DNA of 64,000 nucleotides from AG1 sp035559775 (GCA_035559775.1 DATMAU010000038.1:34561-98560), one strand, 5' to 3'; shown: positions 35,037 to 44,457, counted from the first letter of the stretch. Program-made: numbers and translations. Notes: generated by a model from the letters alone, not told the origin.

Positions 35037-36866
35037 GTGTGTGGCATAATAGGGGTATGTCAGCGTGAGAGACTAGTTTTGGGAGAGTCGATGGGATCGT
35101 TTCTCAAGAAAGCCCTATTGAGGCTTGAATATAGAGGTTACGATTCTGTCGGTTTTGCTGTGATAGACCGGGATGGGAGGATAACGCTGAGGAAGAAGAA
35201 GGGGAAGCTTGCAGAGGTTGAGAGCATACTAGGCTTTGACGCTTTCGATGGGATCGTGGGGATCGCTCATACGAGGTGGGCGACTCACGGGGAGCCTAGC
35301 GATAGAAATGCTCATCCCCATATAGATTGCAGTGGATGCGTTGTTGTGATCCATAATGGGACGCTTCAGAACTATCAGGAGCTTAAAGAACTATTGATCT
35401 CGAAAGGGCATCTCCTGAGAAGCGACACAGATACAGAGCTTATAGCCCACATAATCGAGGAGAAGATTAGAGAGGGGTTAGCACCTCTAGAAGCTCTTCG
35501 AGAGACTGTGAAGATCATAAAAGGCGCCTATGCTTTCCTAGCATATATATGCAGAGAGCCTGGCAAGATATTCTTTGCAAAGAACGTATCACCTATAGTA
35601 ATAGGGCTTGGTGAGGGCTTCAACATGATTGCAAGCGATATACCGGCTATGATAAGCCATACCAAGAGAGTAATAGTTGTTGAAGACGGCGAGATAGGAT
35701 ACATATCACCAGATACGATCTATATAGAGAAGGATAATAACACACCCATAGACCCCCTCTCGAGAACCATAACAGTCGACTGGACGCCCGAAATGATCGA
35801 TAAGGGCGGCTATCCCCACTATATGGCTAAGGAGATCTATGAGCAGCCAATAGCTATACGCTCAACACTTGCTGGTCTGCCAGACCAGGTCACAGAAGAG
35901 ATCCTGAGAATCCTTCTCAAGGCTAGAAGAATCTATATAGCCGGGGCTGGAACTTCTTACCATGCAGCCATGGTCTTAGATTTCATGTTAAGAAACACAG
36001 TGGATCTGGACTCAAGATCCTTCATATCGAGCGAATATCTCTCAACACTAAGATCTCTTGACGATGAAGACGTGTTCATAGCGGTCTCCCAAAGCGGAGA
36101 GACAATAGACACTCTTATGGCGATGAGAAGGGCTAAGAGCATGAATGCCAAAGTCATAGCCATAACAAATGTGCTTGGAAGCACAATTGCTAGAGAGGCG
36201 GATTACAAGATATATATGAGAGCAGGGCCTGAAATAGGTGTCGCAGCCACCAAAACCTTTGCAACAGAAGTTATTACAGGGGCATACATCGTCGAGAAGC
36301 TATGCATAACAAAGGGTATAGATTGCTCTCAACTCTCAAGAGAGATTAGAGCTTCTCCCAATATAGCAGAGCTCATCATTAACAGGTATTTCAAGGAAAT
36401 GGAGATCCTGTCAAAGATCCTTAAGGAAGCGCGAAGCATGTACTTTCTAGGAAGAGGCTCCACATTGCCAATCTCATACGAGGGTGCGTTGAAGGTTAAA
36501 GAGATATCATATGCACATGCAGAGGCATACCCAGCAGGCGAGAGCAAGCACGGACCTATAGCGCTGGTCGAGCCCAGCTTCCCCGTGATCTTCACTATAT
36601 TTGATGATGAGTATGGAGAGCTTATAATTAATAACATCGAGGAGATGAGGGCTAGAGGTGCATATACAATTATAGCAGCCTCTGAAAACCTAGAAAGACA
36701 GCTAAAGCTAGCGAGCAAGCCGATAGCCCTACCGATCATGAAAACACCTGTTGCCTCAGCTCCATATGTAGCGATCCACCAGATGCTAGCATATAATCTC
36801 GCCATACAGAGAGGGCACGATCCTGATAAACCAAGAAACCTAGCTAAAACAGTAACAGTAGAGTAA
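35037..36866 (+). CDS. glmS: Glutamine-fructose-6-phosphate aminotransferase
   Basis: GlmS makes glucosamine 6-phosphate from fructose 6-phosphate and glutamine. The catalytic cysteine must become the N-terminal residue after Met removal. The GTG at 35037 gives exactly Met-Cys-Gly-Ile-Ile-Gly, so the 25 codons upstream in the open frame are not used. The glutaminase domain has HTRWATHGEPSDRNAHPH and HNGTLQNYQEL. Two SIS sugar isomerase domains follow (GAGTSYHAAM, SQSGETIDT, GRGSTLPISYEGALK), with the C-terminal NLAKTVTVE. GGTGTT precedes the start codon. Confidence 0.96.
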   Translation: MCGIIGVCQRERLVLGESMGSFLKKALLRLEYRGYDSVGFAVIDRDGRITLRKKKGKLAEVESILGFDAFDGIVGIAHTRWATHGEPSDRNAHPHIDCSGCVVVIHNGTLQNYQELKELLISKGHLLRSDTDTELIAHIIEEKIREGLAPLEALRETVKIIKGAYAFLAYICREPGKIFFAKNVSPIVIGLGEGFNMIASDIPAMISHTKRVIVVEDGEIGYISPDTIYIEKDNNTPIDPLSRTITVDWTPEMIDKGGYPHYMAKEIYEQPIAIRSTLAGLPDQVTEEILRILLKARRIYIAGAGTSYHAAMVLDFMLRNTVDLDSRSFISSEYLSTLRSLDDEDVFIAVSQSGETIDTLMAMRRAKSMNAKVIAITNVLGSTIAREADYKIYMRAGPEIGVAATKTFATEVITGAYIVEKLCITKGIDCSQLSREIRASPNIAELIINRYFKEMEILSKILKEARSMYFLGRGSTLPISYEGALKVKEISYAHAEAYPAGESKHGPIALVEPSFPVIFTIFDDEYGELIINNIEEMRARGAYTIIAASENLERQLKLASKPIALPIMKTPVASAPYVAIHQMLAYNLAIQRGHDPDKPRNLAKTVTVE

Positions 36867-36931
36867 AACCCTACCTACTCAGCTATGCTCTAAGCGTAGA
36901 TACGTAAAAAGCCAATGGTATGCCCATGTGC

Positions 36932-37822
36932 CTAAGCCCTTATACGATCTATTGTCTGTGAGAGCACATTAGCAACATCAACTGGGGTTAGGGCAACCCT
37001 TATCCCAACAGCCTCTAGTGCTTTGATCTTTGTTTCAGCAGCCCCTCTCCCCATGCTTATTATTGCCCCAGCATGCCCCATCCTTTTACCAGGTGGTGCT
37101 GTTCTTCCAGCTATATAGGCTACTATTGGTTTCACCATACCCCTGTCCTTTATATATTGTGCCAGTCTCTCCTCAGCGTCTCCCCCGATCTCTCCTACAA
37201 CCACGATCGCCTTGGTCTCAGGATCCTTATTGAACATCTCAACAACCTCTATGAAGTCAAGCCCTACTATGGGGTCTCCTCCTATGCCTACCACAGTGCT
37301 CTGCCCCATACCTGCCTTAGAGAGGGCTTCGGAGATCTCGTAGGTTAGAGTACCACTCCTGGAAACAATACCCACGCTTCCTGGTGAGAAGGATCTTGCA
37401 GGCATTATGCCCACCTTAACCCTCTCTCCAGGAGATATAACTCCAGGGCAGTTGGGCCCTACAACAATGACTCCTTTGGATCTAGCGTATGATATCATCT
37501 TCATCTCGTCGTGAAGAGGAATACCCTCGGTAATCACGACGATAGTCTTTATCCCAGCATCTATAGCCTCATAAAAAGCGTCTGGAGCGTGGGGTGCTGG
37601 GACGAAAAGTATTGATGCATTGATCTCTGGGTGCATCCTGACAGCTCGTTCAACAGTATTATATACAGGCACACCATTAACGCTAGAACCTCCCTTACCA
37701 GGCGTGACGCCGGCTACAACCTTAGTCCCATAAGCGATCATGCTCGCAGTATGATAGCTTCCCTCCCTACCAGTTATACCCTGGACAAGAACACGTGTAC
37801 CTCGATCGACTATTATTGCCAA
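36932..37822 (-). CDS. sucD: Succinyl-CoA synthetase alpha subunit
   Basis: SucD carries the CoA-binding domain (VQGITGREGSYHT, GVTPGKGGSSVNGVPVY), the loop VGPNCPGVISPGE, and the phosphohistidine in GKRMGHAGAII. With the beta subunit it interconverts succinyl-CoA and succinate in the citric acid cycle. No sucC lies beside it in this window, although the two are usually adjacent. The start is set at TTG 37822 (AIIVDRGTRVLVQG) because a TATA element at 37854-37866 predicts a transcript start near 37834. The frame is open to 37843. Confidence 0.93.
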   Translation of the reverse strand: MAIIVDRGTRVLVQGITGREGSYHTASMIAYGTKVVAGVTPGKGGSSVNGVPVYNTVERAVRMHPEINASILFVPAPHAPDAFYEAIDAGIKTIVVITEGIPLHDEMKMISYARSKGVIVVGPNCPGVISPGERVKVGIMPARSFSPGSVGIVSRSGTLTYEISEALSKAGMGQSTVVGIGGDPIVGLDFIEVVEMFNKDPETKAIVVVGEIGGDAEERLAQYIKDRGMVKPIVAYIAGRTAPPGKRMGHAGAIISMGRGAAETKIKALEAVGIRVALTPVDVANVLSQTIDRIRA

Positions 37823-37853
37823 GAGGCTTCTCCACAATAACATCTAATATGAG

Positions 37854-37866
37854 ATTTAAATTTAAA
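37854..37866 (-). promoter_or_regulatory. TATA element of sucD
   Basis: AAATTTAAATCTC-type AT-rich sequence on the minus strand, about 30-40 bases before the TTG start. Confidence 0.45.
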
Positions 37867-37899
37867 AATAGATTGGAACCCCATAGCAGGAGCACTAAC

Positions 37900-38188
37900 A
37901 GGCATCATAGTTTAGCTAGCTATTTTAGATGGCTAAGAAGACTACTAGCTATACACGCATTGGTACTACTTGGTGCTTCTCCATATCAGGATCCCCCATG
38001 CAATCCACAGGAATCTAGTTAGCCTATGGGTTCATTGCTAACTACCAGTCGAACAATACGGGGTTTCTTAACCGCTAGGTAACGTTCTCCATAAGGCTTA
38101 GAGCAGTACTTTCAATAAAATTCAGAGGAGACGATATAGAAAACAAATCACCTCCAAAACAATATCAAAAGCTTATAAATCCCCTATG
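37900..38188 (-). repeat. Family 1 repeat, copy I (decayed, tentative)
   Basis: On the minus strand GGATTTATAAGCTTTTGATA resembles GATTTATAAGCTTTGATTTG of copy A, and further on GACTGGTAGTTAGCAATGAA aligns with GCCAGTAGCAGTCATGAACC. The middle is poorly conserved. No gene is seen in this 350-base gap. Confidence 0.35.
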
Positions 38189-38192
38189 AGCA

Positions 38193-39005
38193 TCAGTGAG
38201 ATAGCAACCCGTAGAACGCTTTGAAGGTGCCGAAGTCGACGGTTCTCAGGATCTCTATTCCATATACATTGAATAGGGAGATATAGTCGCTGGTTCTGAC
38301 AGCATGAACAGCGAGCAGGCGGTTAAAGATCCTACCCCTAATGCTATCTGTGGTGGCTACCGCGATCCTTACGCTACCTCCTTTCTTTAGTATCCTTGAT
38401 ATCTCAGATATAACTTTAGCCTTATCTTTAAAGATATGTATTACTAAGCTTGAGATATAGTGATCTATAGTACCGCTGGCTATGGGGATCCTATCTATAG
38501 AGGCTCTCAAAAACACTGCTTCCTTGGTCTTGCGAGAAGCTATTTTAAGCATGGGGAGGGATATATCGATCCCTATTAAGGAACCTCTATATTGTTTCCT
38601 CTCAAGCAGGGATAACAGAGATCCTGTGCCGCAGCCAGCATCTACCAGGATCCCTCCGGATAGATTCTTAGTCAGCTCTTCATAGAATCTCTCAAGAGGG
38701 CCCCTTCCACTAAGCCTCCAACCTACCCGAGACCACGGATCATATAGTATGGGGAATCTTTCGAAAAGCCCTACCCATCCTTGATCGCTGCCTAAGAAGT
38801 CGATGATCCTCCCATCGATAATGCTATACCTAGCACCACATTGTGTACATATAAGATGGTCTCGCTCCTCTCTGAGCTCTGAAGAGCATTTGGGACATAA
38901 TAGTATGGGCACAACACTCTCTATCATCGATGGGCAGGCTCCTTGATTTAGTAGTGTAGCTATTATTTTAGCCTTGACCTCAGCTATGATGCTTTCTATG
39001 AACAT
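38193..39005 (-). CDS. Class I SAM-dependent methyltransferase with N-terminal zinc ribbon
   Basis: The 270-residue protein starts with a Trm112-like zinc ribbon (LLCPKCSSELREERDHLICTQC would bind one zinc), then the methyltransferase core with VDAGCGTGSLLSLL (about residue 118) and GIDISLPMLKIA. It resembles UbiE/ArsM-like small-molecule or tRNA methylases, and the substrate is unknown. The frame overlaps the end of the S16 protease gene by 26 bases. An ATG at 38927 (MIESVVPILL) would avoid the overlap. Confidence 0.82.
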   Translation of the reverse strand: MFIESIIAEVKAKIIATLLNQGACPSMIESVVPILLCPKCSSELREERDHLICTQCGARYSIIDGRIIDFLGSDQGWVGLFERFPILYDPWSRVGWRLSGRGPLERFYEELTKNLSGGILVDAGCGTGSLLSLLERKQYRGSLIGIDISLPMLKIASRKTKEAVFLRASIDRIPIASGTIDHYISSLVIHIFKDKAKVISEISRILKKGGSVRIAVATTDSIRGRIFNRLLAVHAVRTSDYISLFNVYGIEILRTVDFGTFKAFYGLLSH

Positions 39006-40971
39006 AGATATAGGCAGCTGCGGAGAGCAGTATCACTATGATTGCTATAAGCATGATTGTACTCAGCGTGGGTAAGACCTCCCCGGATCTGCTCGTCTGT
39101 GCTGTCTGTGTACCCGGCAACATCGTGTTTGTAATAGTCTCCACTATTACAGGGCCTGCCTGTGTCTCGCTGGGGATAGTCCCGCCTGTGCTACTTAGCA
39201 CGGCCACTTGAGATCCCTGTACAAGGAGCTTAGCTATTCTGAGAGTTAGTAAGGATTGCTCATATAGAGATAGAGCCTGAGTTATCTGTCCCCTATCTAG
39301 CAGATAGTCGCCCATCTGTGCATAGAGCCTCGCAGACACAGGAGATCCTGGTCCGAGTTCTGCTAAAATTCTTCTAACCTCCCCCCTCACTATTTCTCCA
39401 AGCTCTGTTACGTTGATCGAGAAAACACTGTGTATTGTGATCGTTGTGTTCAGAATCACTTCAGCCGACAACGATATTGTTCCTAGGTAATCGCCACCGC
39501 TTAAGAGGGATGCGGCCTGTGATGCTATTACTTCTAGCTCCTGCTGCGCGGTATTTTGATATCCTACGGAACTTAAGAGGGATTCTAAATATGCTAGCGA
39601 TGTCTCGGCATAGCTATATATCCACGATGCTAGCTTGCCAACATTATCCCTAGGCACTTCATTAGTGCCTGATAACACTGCTAGCTGGAGCCAGACGTCT
39701 ATACTTTTCAACCTTGTCTCTGCATAGGATGCATAGTATATTGAACCTATAATATCGCCACTATTAATAGCAGTGATAGAGTTGTTGAGATTCTTCCAAG
39801 CTTCATATAGCCTCCCATAGGCTTCGGGGAGTATATAGACCTCGCTAACCCTGTAGGAGCCCTTAGCAGTGTACTGGCTCAACAAACCCCTATAGACATC
39901 CACAAGGTTTTTAACCTGTGATATATAGTCTCTAGCATATGTAACCGGATCCTTGGAGCTATAGGCATTTGCAAGGTTTTGAGCAAATCTTGCTATATAG
40001 TATGATGTGAAAAGGCTTGAGAGGGCTGGGTAATAGAGACCCTTATCATAAAGATCCCTAGACTCATTGTTATAATTGTGGGAATACGTGATCAGATTGT
40101 TAATATAGATGGCGATCCTCTGATCATTTACCAAACCCGCTTGGCGAGACGCGTCTGAAATAACAGCGTTCAGCAATGCGGATAGGTTTTCATATGCATT
40201 GCTAAGGATCTTCTCTTCAGATGTTGTTAGAAAAGGTTCTTTCACAGCCTCTATCGGTTTGTATGAACCATTTGTAAACATGTATAGAAGATCCTCGGCA
40301 GTAGCTACTTCAACAACCCTTGCCCCGTATTTACTGACAAGCCCGTTTACATCTATAGTAACAGTCGTGGGTCTTATAATTGATATTGGCCCTATGCTTT
40401 GCCTAACATACCTTACCTCTGTATAGTTTGACTGACCCCATGGAACCAGGATCACTTTAAACCCTTCAGAAGCAGCTGCAACGGCCTTTTCAGGCACTCC
40501 CCCGACTGGCCCTATTAAACCATCCGGCAGTATCATACCTGTAGCCGCTACGAGGGGGTCTAAGCTTGTGTTGGTTAATGCTGCATATATTGCTGCAACC
40601 ATTGCGGATCCTGCTGAGGGTCCTCCGATTATTGGCGAGCTAGCCTTTATTGATACTAGATAGTCGTATTTAAAAGGATCCATGTTAGCTAGGTAAGAGG
40701 CTATCAAAACAGCAGCTCTAGCGGATGCCTGTAGATCTATATCGCTAAGAGGCTCCGTAGATACATATATAATACCGCTTCCAGGTTCCAGGATCTTTAC
40801 ATCGATCCATGTAACTATGCCTACATAGCTCCCATTATCGAGCATTGATACAGCGAGAGCAGGAACCCTGGAGCGGCCGACGATCTCGATCCCATTATCG
40901 CTGGCCTGCAGAGCAGGCGCTAATGCTATTAGTAAGACGAGGATATATGGAACGAGTTTAAAAAGCTTCAT
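38980..40971 (-). CDS. Secreted, membrane-anchored Lon-like (S16) protease
   Basis: The 663-residue protein has an N-terminal signal peptide (KLFKLVPYILVLLIALAPAL) and a C-terminal transmembrane helix followed by HRKHHS. The catalytic domain is of the Lon S16 type: GGPSAGSAM carries the serine (about residue 120) and PVGGVPEKAV the lysine (about 160). There is no AAA+ domain, so it acts without ATP outside the cell. The long central region is helical with Asn-rich glycosylation sites. The substrate is unknown. The methyltransferase gene overlaps its end and may be co-transcribed. Confidence 0.87.
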   Translation of the reverse strand: MKLFKLVPYILVLLIALAPALQASDNGIEIVGRSRVPALAVSMLDNGSYVGIVTWIDVKILEPGSGIIYVSTEPLSDIDLQASARAAVLIASYLANMDPFKYDYLVSIKASSPIIGGPSAGSAMVAAIYAALTNTSLDPLVAATGMILPDGLIGPVGGVPEKAVAAASEGFKVILVPWGQSNYTEVRYVRQSIGPISIIRPTTVTIDVNGLVSKYGARVVEVATAEDLLYMFTNGSYKPIEAVKEPFLTTSEEKILSNAYENLSALLNAVISDASRQAGLVNDQRIAIYINNLITYSHNYNNESRDLYDKGLYYPALSSLFTSYYIARFAQNLANAYSSKDPVTYARDYISQVKNLVDVYRGLLSQYTAKGSYRVSEVYILPEAYGRLYEAWKNLNNSITAINSGDIIGSIYYASYAETRLKSIDVWLQLAVLSGTNEVPRDNVGKLASWIYSYAETSLAYLESLLSSVGYQNTAQQELEVIASQAASLLSGGDYLGTISLSAEVILNTTITIHSVFSINVTELGEIVRGEVRRILAELGPGSPVSARLYAQMGDYLLDRGQITQALSLYEQSLLTLRIAKLLVQGSQVAVLSSTGGTIPSETQAGPVIVETITNTMLPGTQTAQTSRSGEVLPTLSTIMLIAIIVILLSAAAYIYVHRKHHS

Positions 40972-41053
40972 TCAATCACTCTCATAACTTCCTCACGTAT
41001 AGAGGGTATTAAGTATTATTCTACTCAATATATCTCGTCACTGACTGGGATCC

Positions 41054-41395
41054 TCATAGGATCTCGATGTTACTGCATACAGCCCTAATGCTGTTGAGCA
41101 GCTCTTCCGAGGCTCCTTTGTATACGAACACAACATCCTCACTCCTACAGCTATCTAAGATCTTCTTAACCGCCTTGTCGATACTATCTAATGCATAGAG
41201 ATAGATCGTTACATCAAAGTTCTTCGATAGAGAATCCCTAACGGTCTCCGCCCACCCCCTTATACTCTCCCCCATAGTGATCAGGTATATAGACAGTGTC
41301 CCAAGCCTCCCATATCTAACTTTTGCAAGGACTTTCCCCAACAATCCTGGATCTTTTCTTACCTCCTGAAGATCTACAAGGAGTAATGCTCCCAA
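41054..41395 (-). CDS. Hypothetical small soluble protein
   Basis: This 113-residue alpha/beta protein alternates strands and helices (GALLLVDLQEV, GTLSIYLITMGESIRG, DVTIYLYALDSIDKAVKK, DVVFVYKGASEELL), suggesting a Rossmann-like or receiver-like fold without the usual aspartate signature. I do not recognise it. It lies 82 bases upstream of the S16 protease on the same strand and may share its operon. Confidence 0.65.
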   Translation of the reverse strand: MGALLLVDLQEVRKDPGLLGKVLAKVRYGRLGTLSIYLITMGESIRGWAETVRDSLSKNFDVTIYLYALDSIDKAVKKILDSCRSEDVVFVYKGASEELLNSIRAVCSNIEIL

Positions 41396-41505
41396 GATAG
41401 CACCACTATAATAGCTCTAGTCATAGGGATATAAGCTATGGAACCACACTATCTGGGATCAATGGGCCGTGTATTTATCAACCTAGGAATGGTTAATATA
41501 GATGG

Positions 41506-41709
41506 ATGGTATATATAGAGAAAACATCGACAGATCCACGGCTCTCTCTACGATTCGGGCTTAGCATTTTTTATGAAAAAAGTATGGGAGATTCATTGCT
41601 TGAGAGCGTTATCACGGAGGATCATGACAGTATATTCGAGGGCCTCGTAATTAATAATATCCCCATGATCTTGTCAAGCCTCTGTGGGGGAGGCCTTTGG
41701 CGTTTGTAA
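41506..41709 (+). CDS. Hypothetical 67-residue protein upstream of the HerA-like ATPase
   Basis: The short frame MVYIEKTSTDPRLSLRFG... ends 13 bases inside the next gene, an overlap typical of co-translated partners. A TATA-like GGTTAATATAG lies about 15-20 bases upstream. It is acidic and soluble, with no recognised motif. It may be a small partner of the ATPase or a non-coding leader. Confidence 0.5.
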   Translation: MVYIEKTSTDPRLSLRFGLSIFYEKSMGDSLLESVITEDHDSIFEGLVINNIPMILSSLCGGGLWRL

Positions 41710-43388
41710 GAGGCAGAGAACTAGTGATCTATGTCTTCATGCTATCCTTAGCACTCACCTACTCACCTATACTGCCTTTGCTTCGTCTCGATATTTTTGG
41801 TCACATAGCTACTCTATCCCTCTTGCTAGCGTTACTAGCAGCGATTTTGTATATAAGCATCTCCCGCTTTCCACTAGATCTAATGATTCTAACCGCCCCA
41901 GCAGCTTTATTGGGAGTTATAGCAAGCTATAACACCATACACAAGCTAGTTGCGAGAAGCCCCATGCCCGATGCTGCGCTTCCTATAGCGATAGGGTCTA
42001 TGGTATATGTAGTGCTGATGACAGCCAGGCTAGCTCTTAGAAAGAGACAGGTATCGCTGCCAGAGGCGAACGAACTCACAGGGATTCTGAGAAGAGTCTT
42101 TGGAAGCCTGGGTAGCAGGCTTGGCGCTATCCTGATCTCTCTGGGGGTTTCATTGATAATTATATCCGTTATAGATATGATGCTCATTCTCACACGTGTG
42201 GTGAGGGATCCCGTGTATCTATATAACCCACTCATAGTAGCAGGATCTATAGCCTCAAGCATGATGATCGATAGGGTTTCTCCTACTAGAATAGTTATGC
42301 CTGCCGCCTCCTGGGCGTCTGTTATTCTTCTCTACAGCAGTATAAGATCTAGGGCTGTCGTAGGACTGTTAAAAGAGGGTCGCAGGACTGTAAAAATACG
42401 CGGCCTAGTGTCCAGTGATGGCGATGTTGAGCTACCCCTTGACACAAGATCCTCGCCACATGTTATTATTAGCGGGAGCACGGGGAGTGGAAAAACAACG
42501 CTGTGCAGGATCCTTGCTAGATCGCTCAGAGAGGAGGGGGTGGGAGTGATCGTGATAGACTATCACGGGGAATACACAAACCTCGAGGGATATTTGATCC
42601 TTGATGCCGCGGATACATCGCCCCAGATAATGCCATACCCGCCAGAAGAGCCCAGGGTTCTTGAGATCGTTGATAGCATTGGAAGGATCTTCAGGCTTGG
42701 GGCATTACAGGTCTCAATGCTGACAACAATCGCTCAGGAGATGGTGAGGAAGGGTGGTAGGAGCTTTAACGATCTCTTAGGAGTGGCGGAAGATATGCTC
42801 TCTAGAGCCGAAGATCCCCAGTCGAGGGATATAATAGCGAGCCTGATACCATACTTAAGGATCCTCGCTACACATATTAGAGGAAAACCAATAGATCTTG
42901 AGAAGATGCTCTCAGACGGTATAAAGCATATAGTGTTTAACATGAGTACTTTGGGGTCTGACTACGCATCAATGATCTATGTCGAGTATGTCTTGAAACA
43001 GATATGGAGATATAAAGTCAAAGGAGGGCAGAGGAGAGAAGTAGATCTTGTGATCATTATAGACGAGGCCCACAACATCCTCAGAGGATCATCCGAAGAG
43101 TTTCTGTCAAGGATCTTTAGAGAGAGTAGGAAATACGGGCTATCGCTAATAATATCCACACAGCAGTTTGAGAAACTATCACAGGTGATGGTTAATAACA
43201 CCGACAATTTCTTCTTCCTGAGACACACGGATCCCAGGGTAGTGGATAAGATATCACTGCTAATAGAGGGGAGAAGCAGTAGAGGGGATATAGCTAGTAT
43301 AATAAGATCTCTTAAACCTCTGGAGGGAGTCTTATATATCGCAAGAAGCGGACTAATACTCAAAGTAAACATCGATGTTGATAGATAG
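41697..43388 (+). CDS. Membrane-anchored HerA/VirB4-like ATPase
   Basis: The 563 residues begin with about six hydrophobic segments (residues 1-220), followed by a DUF87/HerA-type motor. Walker A is SGSTGSGKTTL (about residue 259), followed by VIDYHGEYTNL. Walker B is DLVIIIDEAHN, with SRKYGLSLIISTQQ and the arginine-finger region NTDNFFFLRHTDP after it. HerA-type ATPases translocate DNA or proteins. The membrane domain suggests transport or DNA transfer rather than nuclease-linked repair, and no NurA is nearby. The TTG start follows GGGGGAGG, a strong ribosome binding site inside the upstream small gene. Confidence 0.85.
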   Translation: MAFVRGRELVIYVFMLSLALTYSPILPLLRLDIFGHIATLSLLLALLAAILYISISRFPLDLMILTAPAALLGVIASYNTIHKLVARSPMPDAALPIAIGSMVYVVLMTARLALRKRQVSLPEANELTGILRRVFGSLGSRLGAILISLGVSLIIISVIDMMLILTRVVRDPVYLYNPLIVAGSIASSMMIDRVSPTRIVMPAASWASVILLYSSIRSRAVVGLLKEGRRTVKIRGLVSSDGDVELPLDTRSSPHVIISGSTGSGKTTLCRILARSLREEGVGVIVIDYHGEYTNLEGYLILDAADTSPQIMPYPPEEPRVLEIVDSIGRIFRLGALQVSMLTTIAQEMVRKGGRSFNDLLGVAEDMLSRAEDPQSRDIIASLIPYLRILATHIRGKPIDLEKMLSDGIKHIVFNMSTLGSDYASMIYVEYVLKQIWRYKVKGGQRREVDLVIIIDEAHNILRGSSEEFLSRIFRESRKYGLSLIISTQQFEKLSQVMVNNTDNFFFLRHTDPRVVDKISLLIEGRSSRGDIASIIRSLKPLEGVLYIARSGLILKVNIDVDR

Positions 43389-43460
43389 CAGTCATCTATA
43401 ATAACACCTAGAACTCCTGTGATATTTATCTAACAATACCTCTTTGAACACTATATATGG

Positions 43461-44453
43461 ATGGATAATCCATATATACCTCCTAGCGCAATCTCTCTGG
43501 TGACGGCCCTGGTCAAGAGGATTGTGTCTACAGAACCGGCTTCGACAGAGACTATAGCCTATCTAGACGGAGGTGTTGATAGAATAGCTGGTGTTAGCGA
43601 TAAATGTGATTATCCGTATGAGGTTATGGCAAAACCTAAGGTGGTTAGAACAGTGCTAAGTATAGATGAGAACCTACCCTCAGGGGAGATCGACAGGATA
43701 TATAGGGAGTATGTTAGAAGCGGTAAACCCCTCTACGAGATCGATTGGGCCTTGATAGAGGATATAGATCCCGATCTAATTGTTGGGCAGACATTATGTA
43801 GTGTTTGCGCCTTTCCACTACTCTCTCCCCTTGGCTCGAGCATCAATGCTAAGATGCCTGCCATGGTTCTTAGGTATGCACAGCGTTTTAAGAGCCTCAG
43901 ACCGAGGATGATTGCCACATATAGCCCTAAAACGTTCTTAGGAATAGCTAGAGAGGCCCTTGCAATCTCGAGAATGATTGGTAGAGAGGAGAGGGGGCTG
44001 AGAATGCTCTGGGAGTTCCAGAGAGCTCTTGAGGAGCTAAGGGGTCTTGGTAATAGTTCTAAGACCCTCTTGATTGAATGGCTAAAACCTCTATACATTG
44101 GGGGCTTATGGGTAAGCGACCTTATAGAGGCCTCTGGTTCCAGGAGCATCCTAGGGGCTGGTGAGGAGGGAAGAGCCATCGAGTGGGAGTTGGTAAAGGA
44201 ATTCGATCCAGATTTGATCCTAATCTCCCCCTGTGGTTTTAGTATGGAGAGGACGATACGCGAGATAGATCTTGTTACTAAAATGCCAGGATGGAACGAG
44301 CTCAAGGCTGTGAGAAGTAAAAGGGTATATGTAGTGGACTCCGCCTATGTATCCAGACCAGGTCCGAGGGTGATTAGATTGGCCAAACTCCTAGTAGATC
44401 TATATACTGGCAATGATTACGATAAAGAAGTAGCTATAAATATATATGACTAG
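43461..44453 (+). CDS. BtuF/FecB-type substrate-binding-fold protein without signal peptide
   Basis: The 330-residue protein matches the periplasmic-binding fold of cobalamin/siderophore ABC systems: RIVSTEPASTETIAYLDGG and RIAGVSDKCDYPYE near the start, DPDLIVGQTLCSVCAF, GGLWVSDLIEASG, and FDPDLILISPCGFSM. Unlike transport proteins it has no signal peptide or lipobox, so it probably stays in the cytoplasm. No ABC permease or ATPase is adjacent. It may bind a corrinoid or metal complex inside the cell. Repeat D begins five bases after the stop codon. Confidence 0.82.
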   Translation: MDNPYIPPSAISLVTALVKRIVSTEPASTETIAYLDGGVDRIAGVSDKCDYPYEVMAKPKVVRTVLSIDENLPSGEIDRIYREYVRSGKPLYEIDWALIEDIDPDLIVGQTLCSVCAFPLLSPLGSSINAKMPAMVLRYAQRFKSLRPRMIATYSPKTFLGIAREALAISRMIGREERGLRMLWEFQRALEELRGLGNSSKTLLIEWLKPLYIGGLWVSDLIEASGSRSILGAGEEGRAIEWELVKEFDPDLILISPCGFSMERTIREIDLVTKMPGWNELKAVRSKRVYVVDSAYVSRPGPRVIRLAKLLVDLYTGNDYDKEVAINIYD

Positions 44454-44457
44454 CTGT

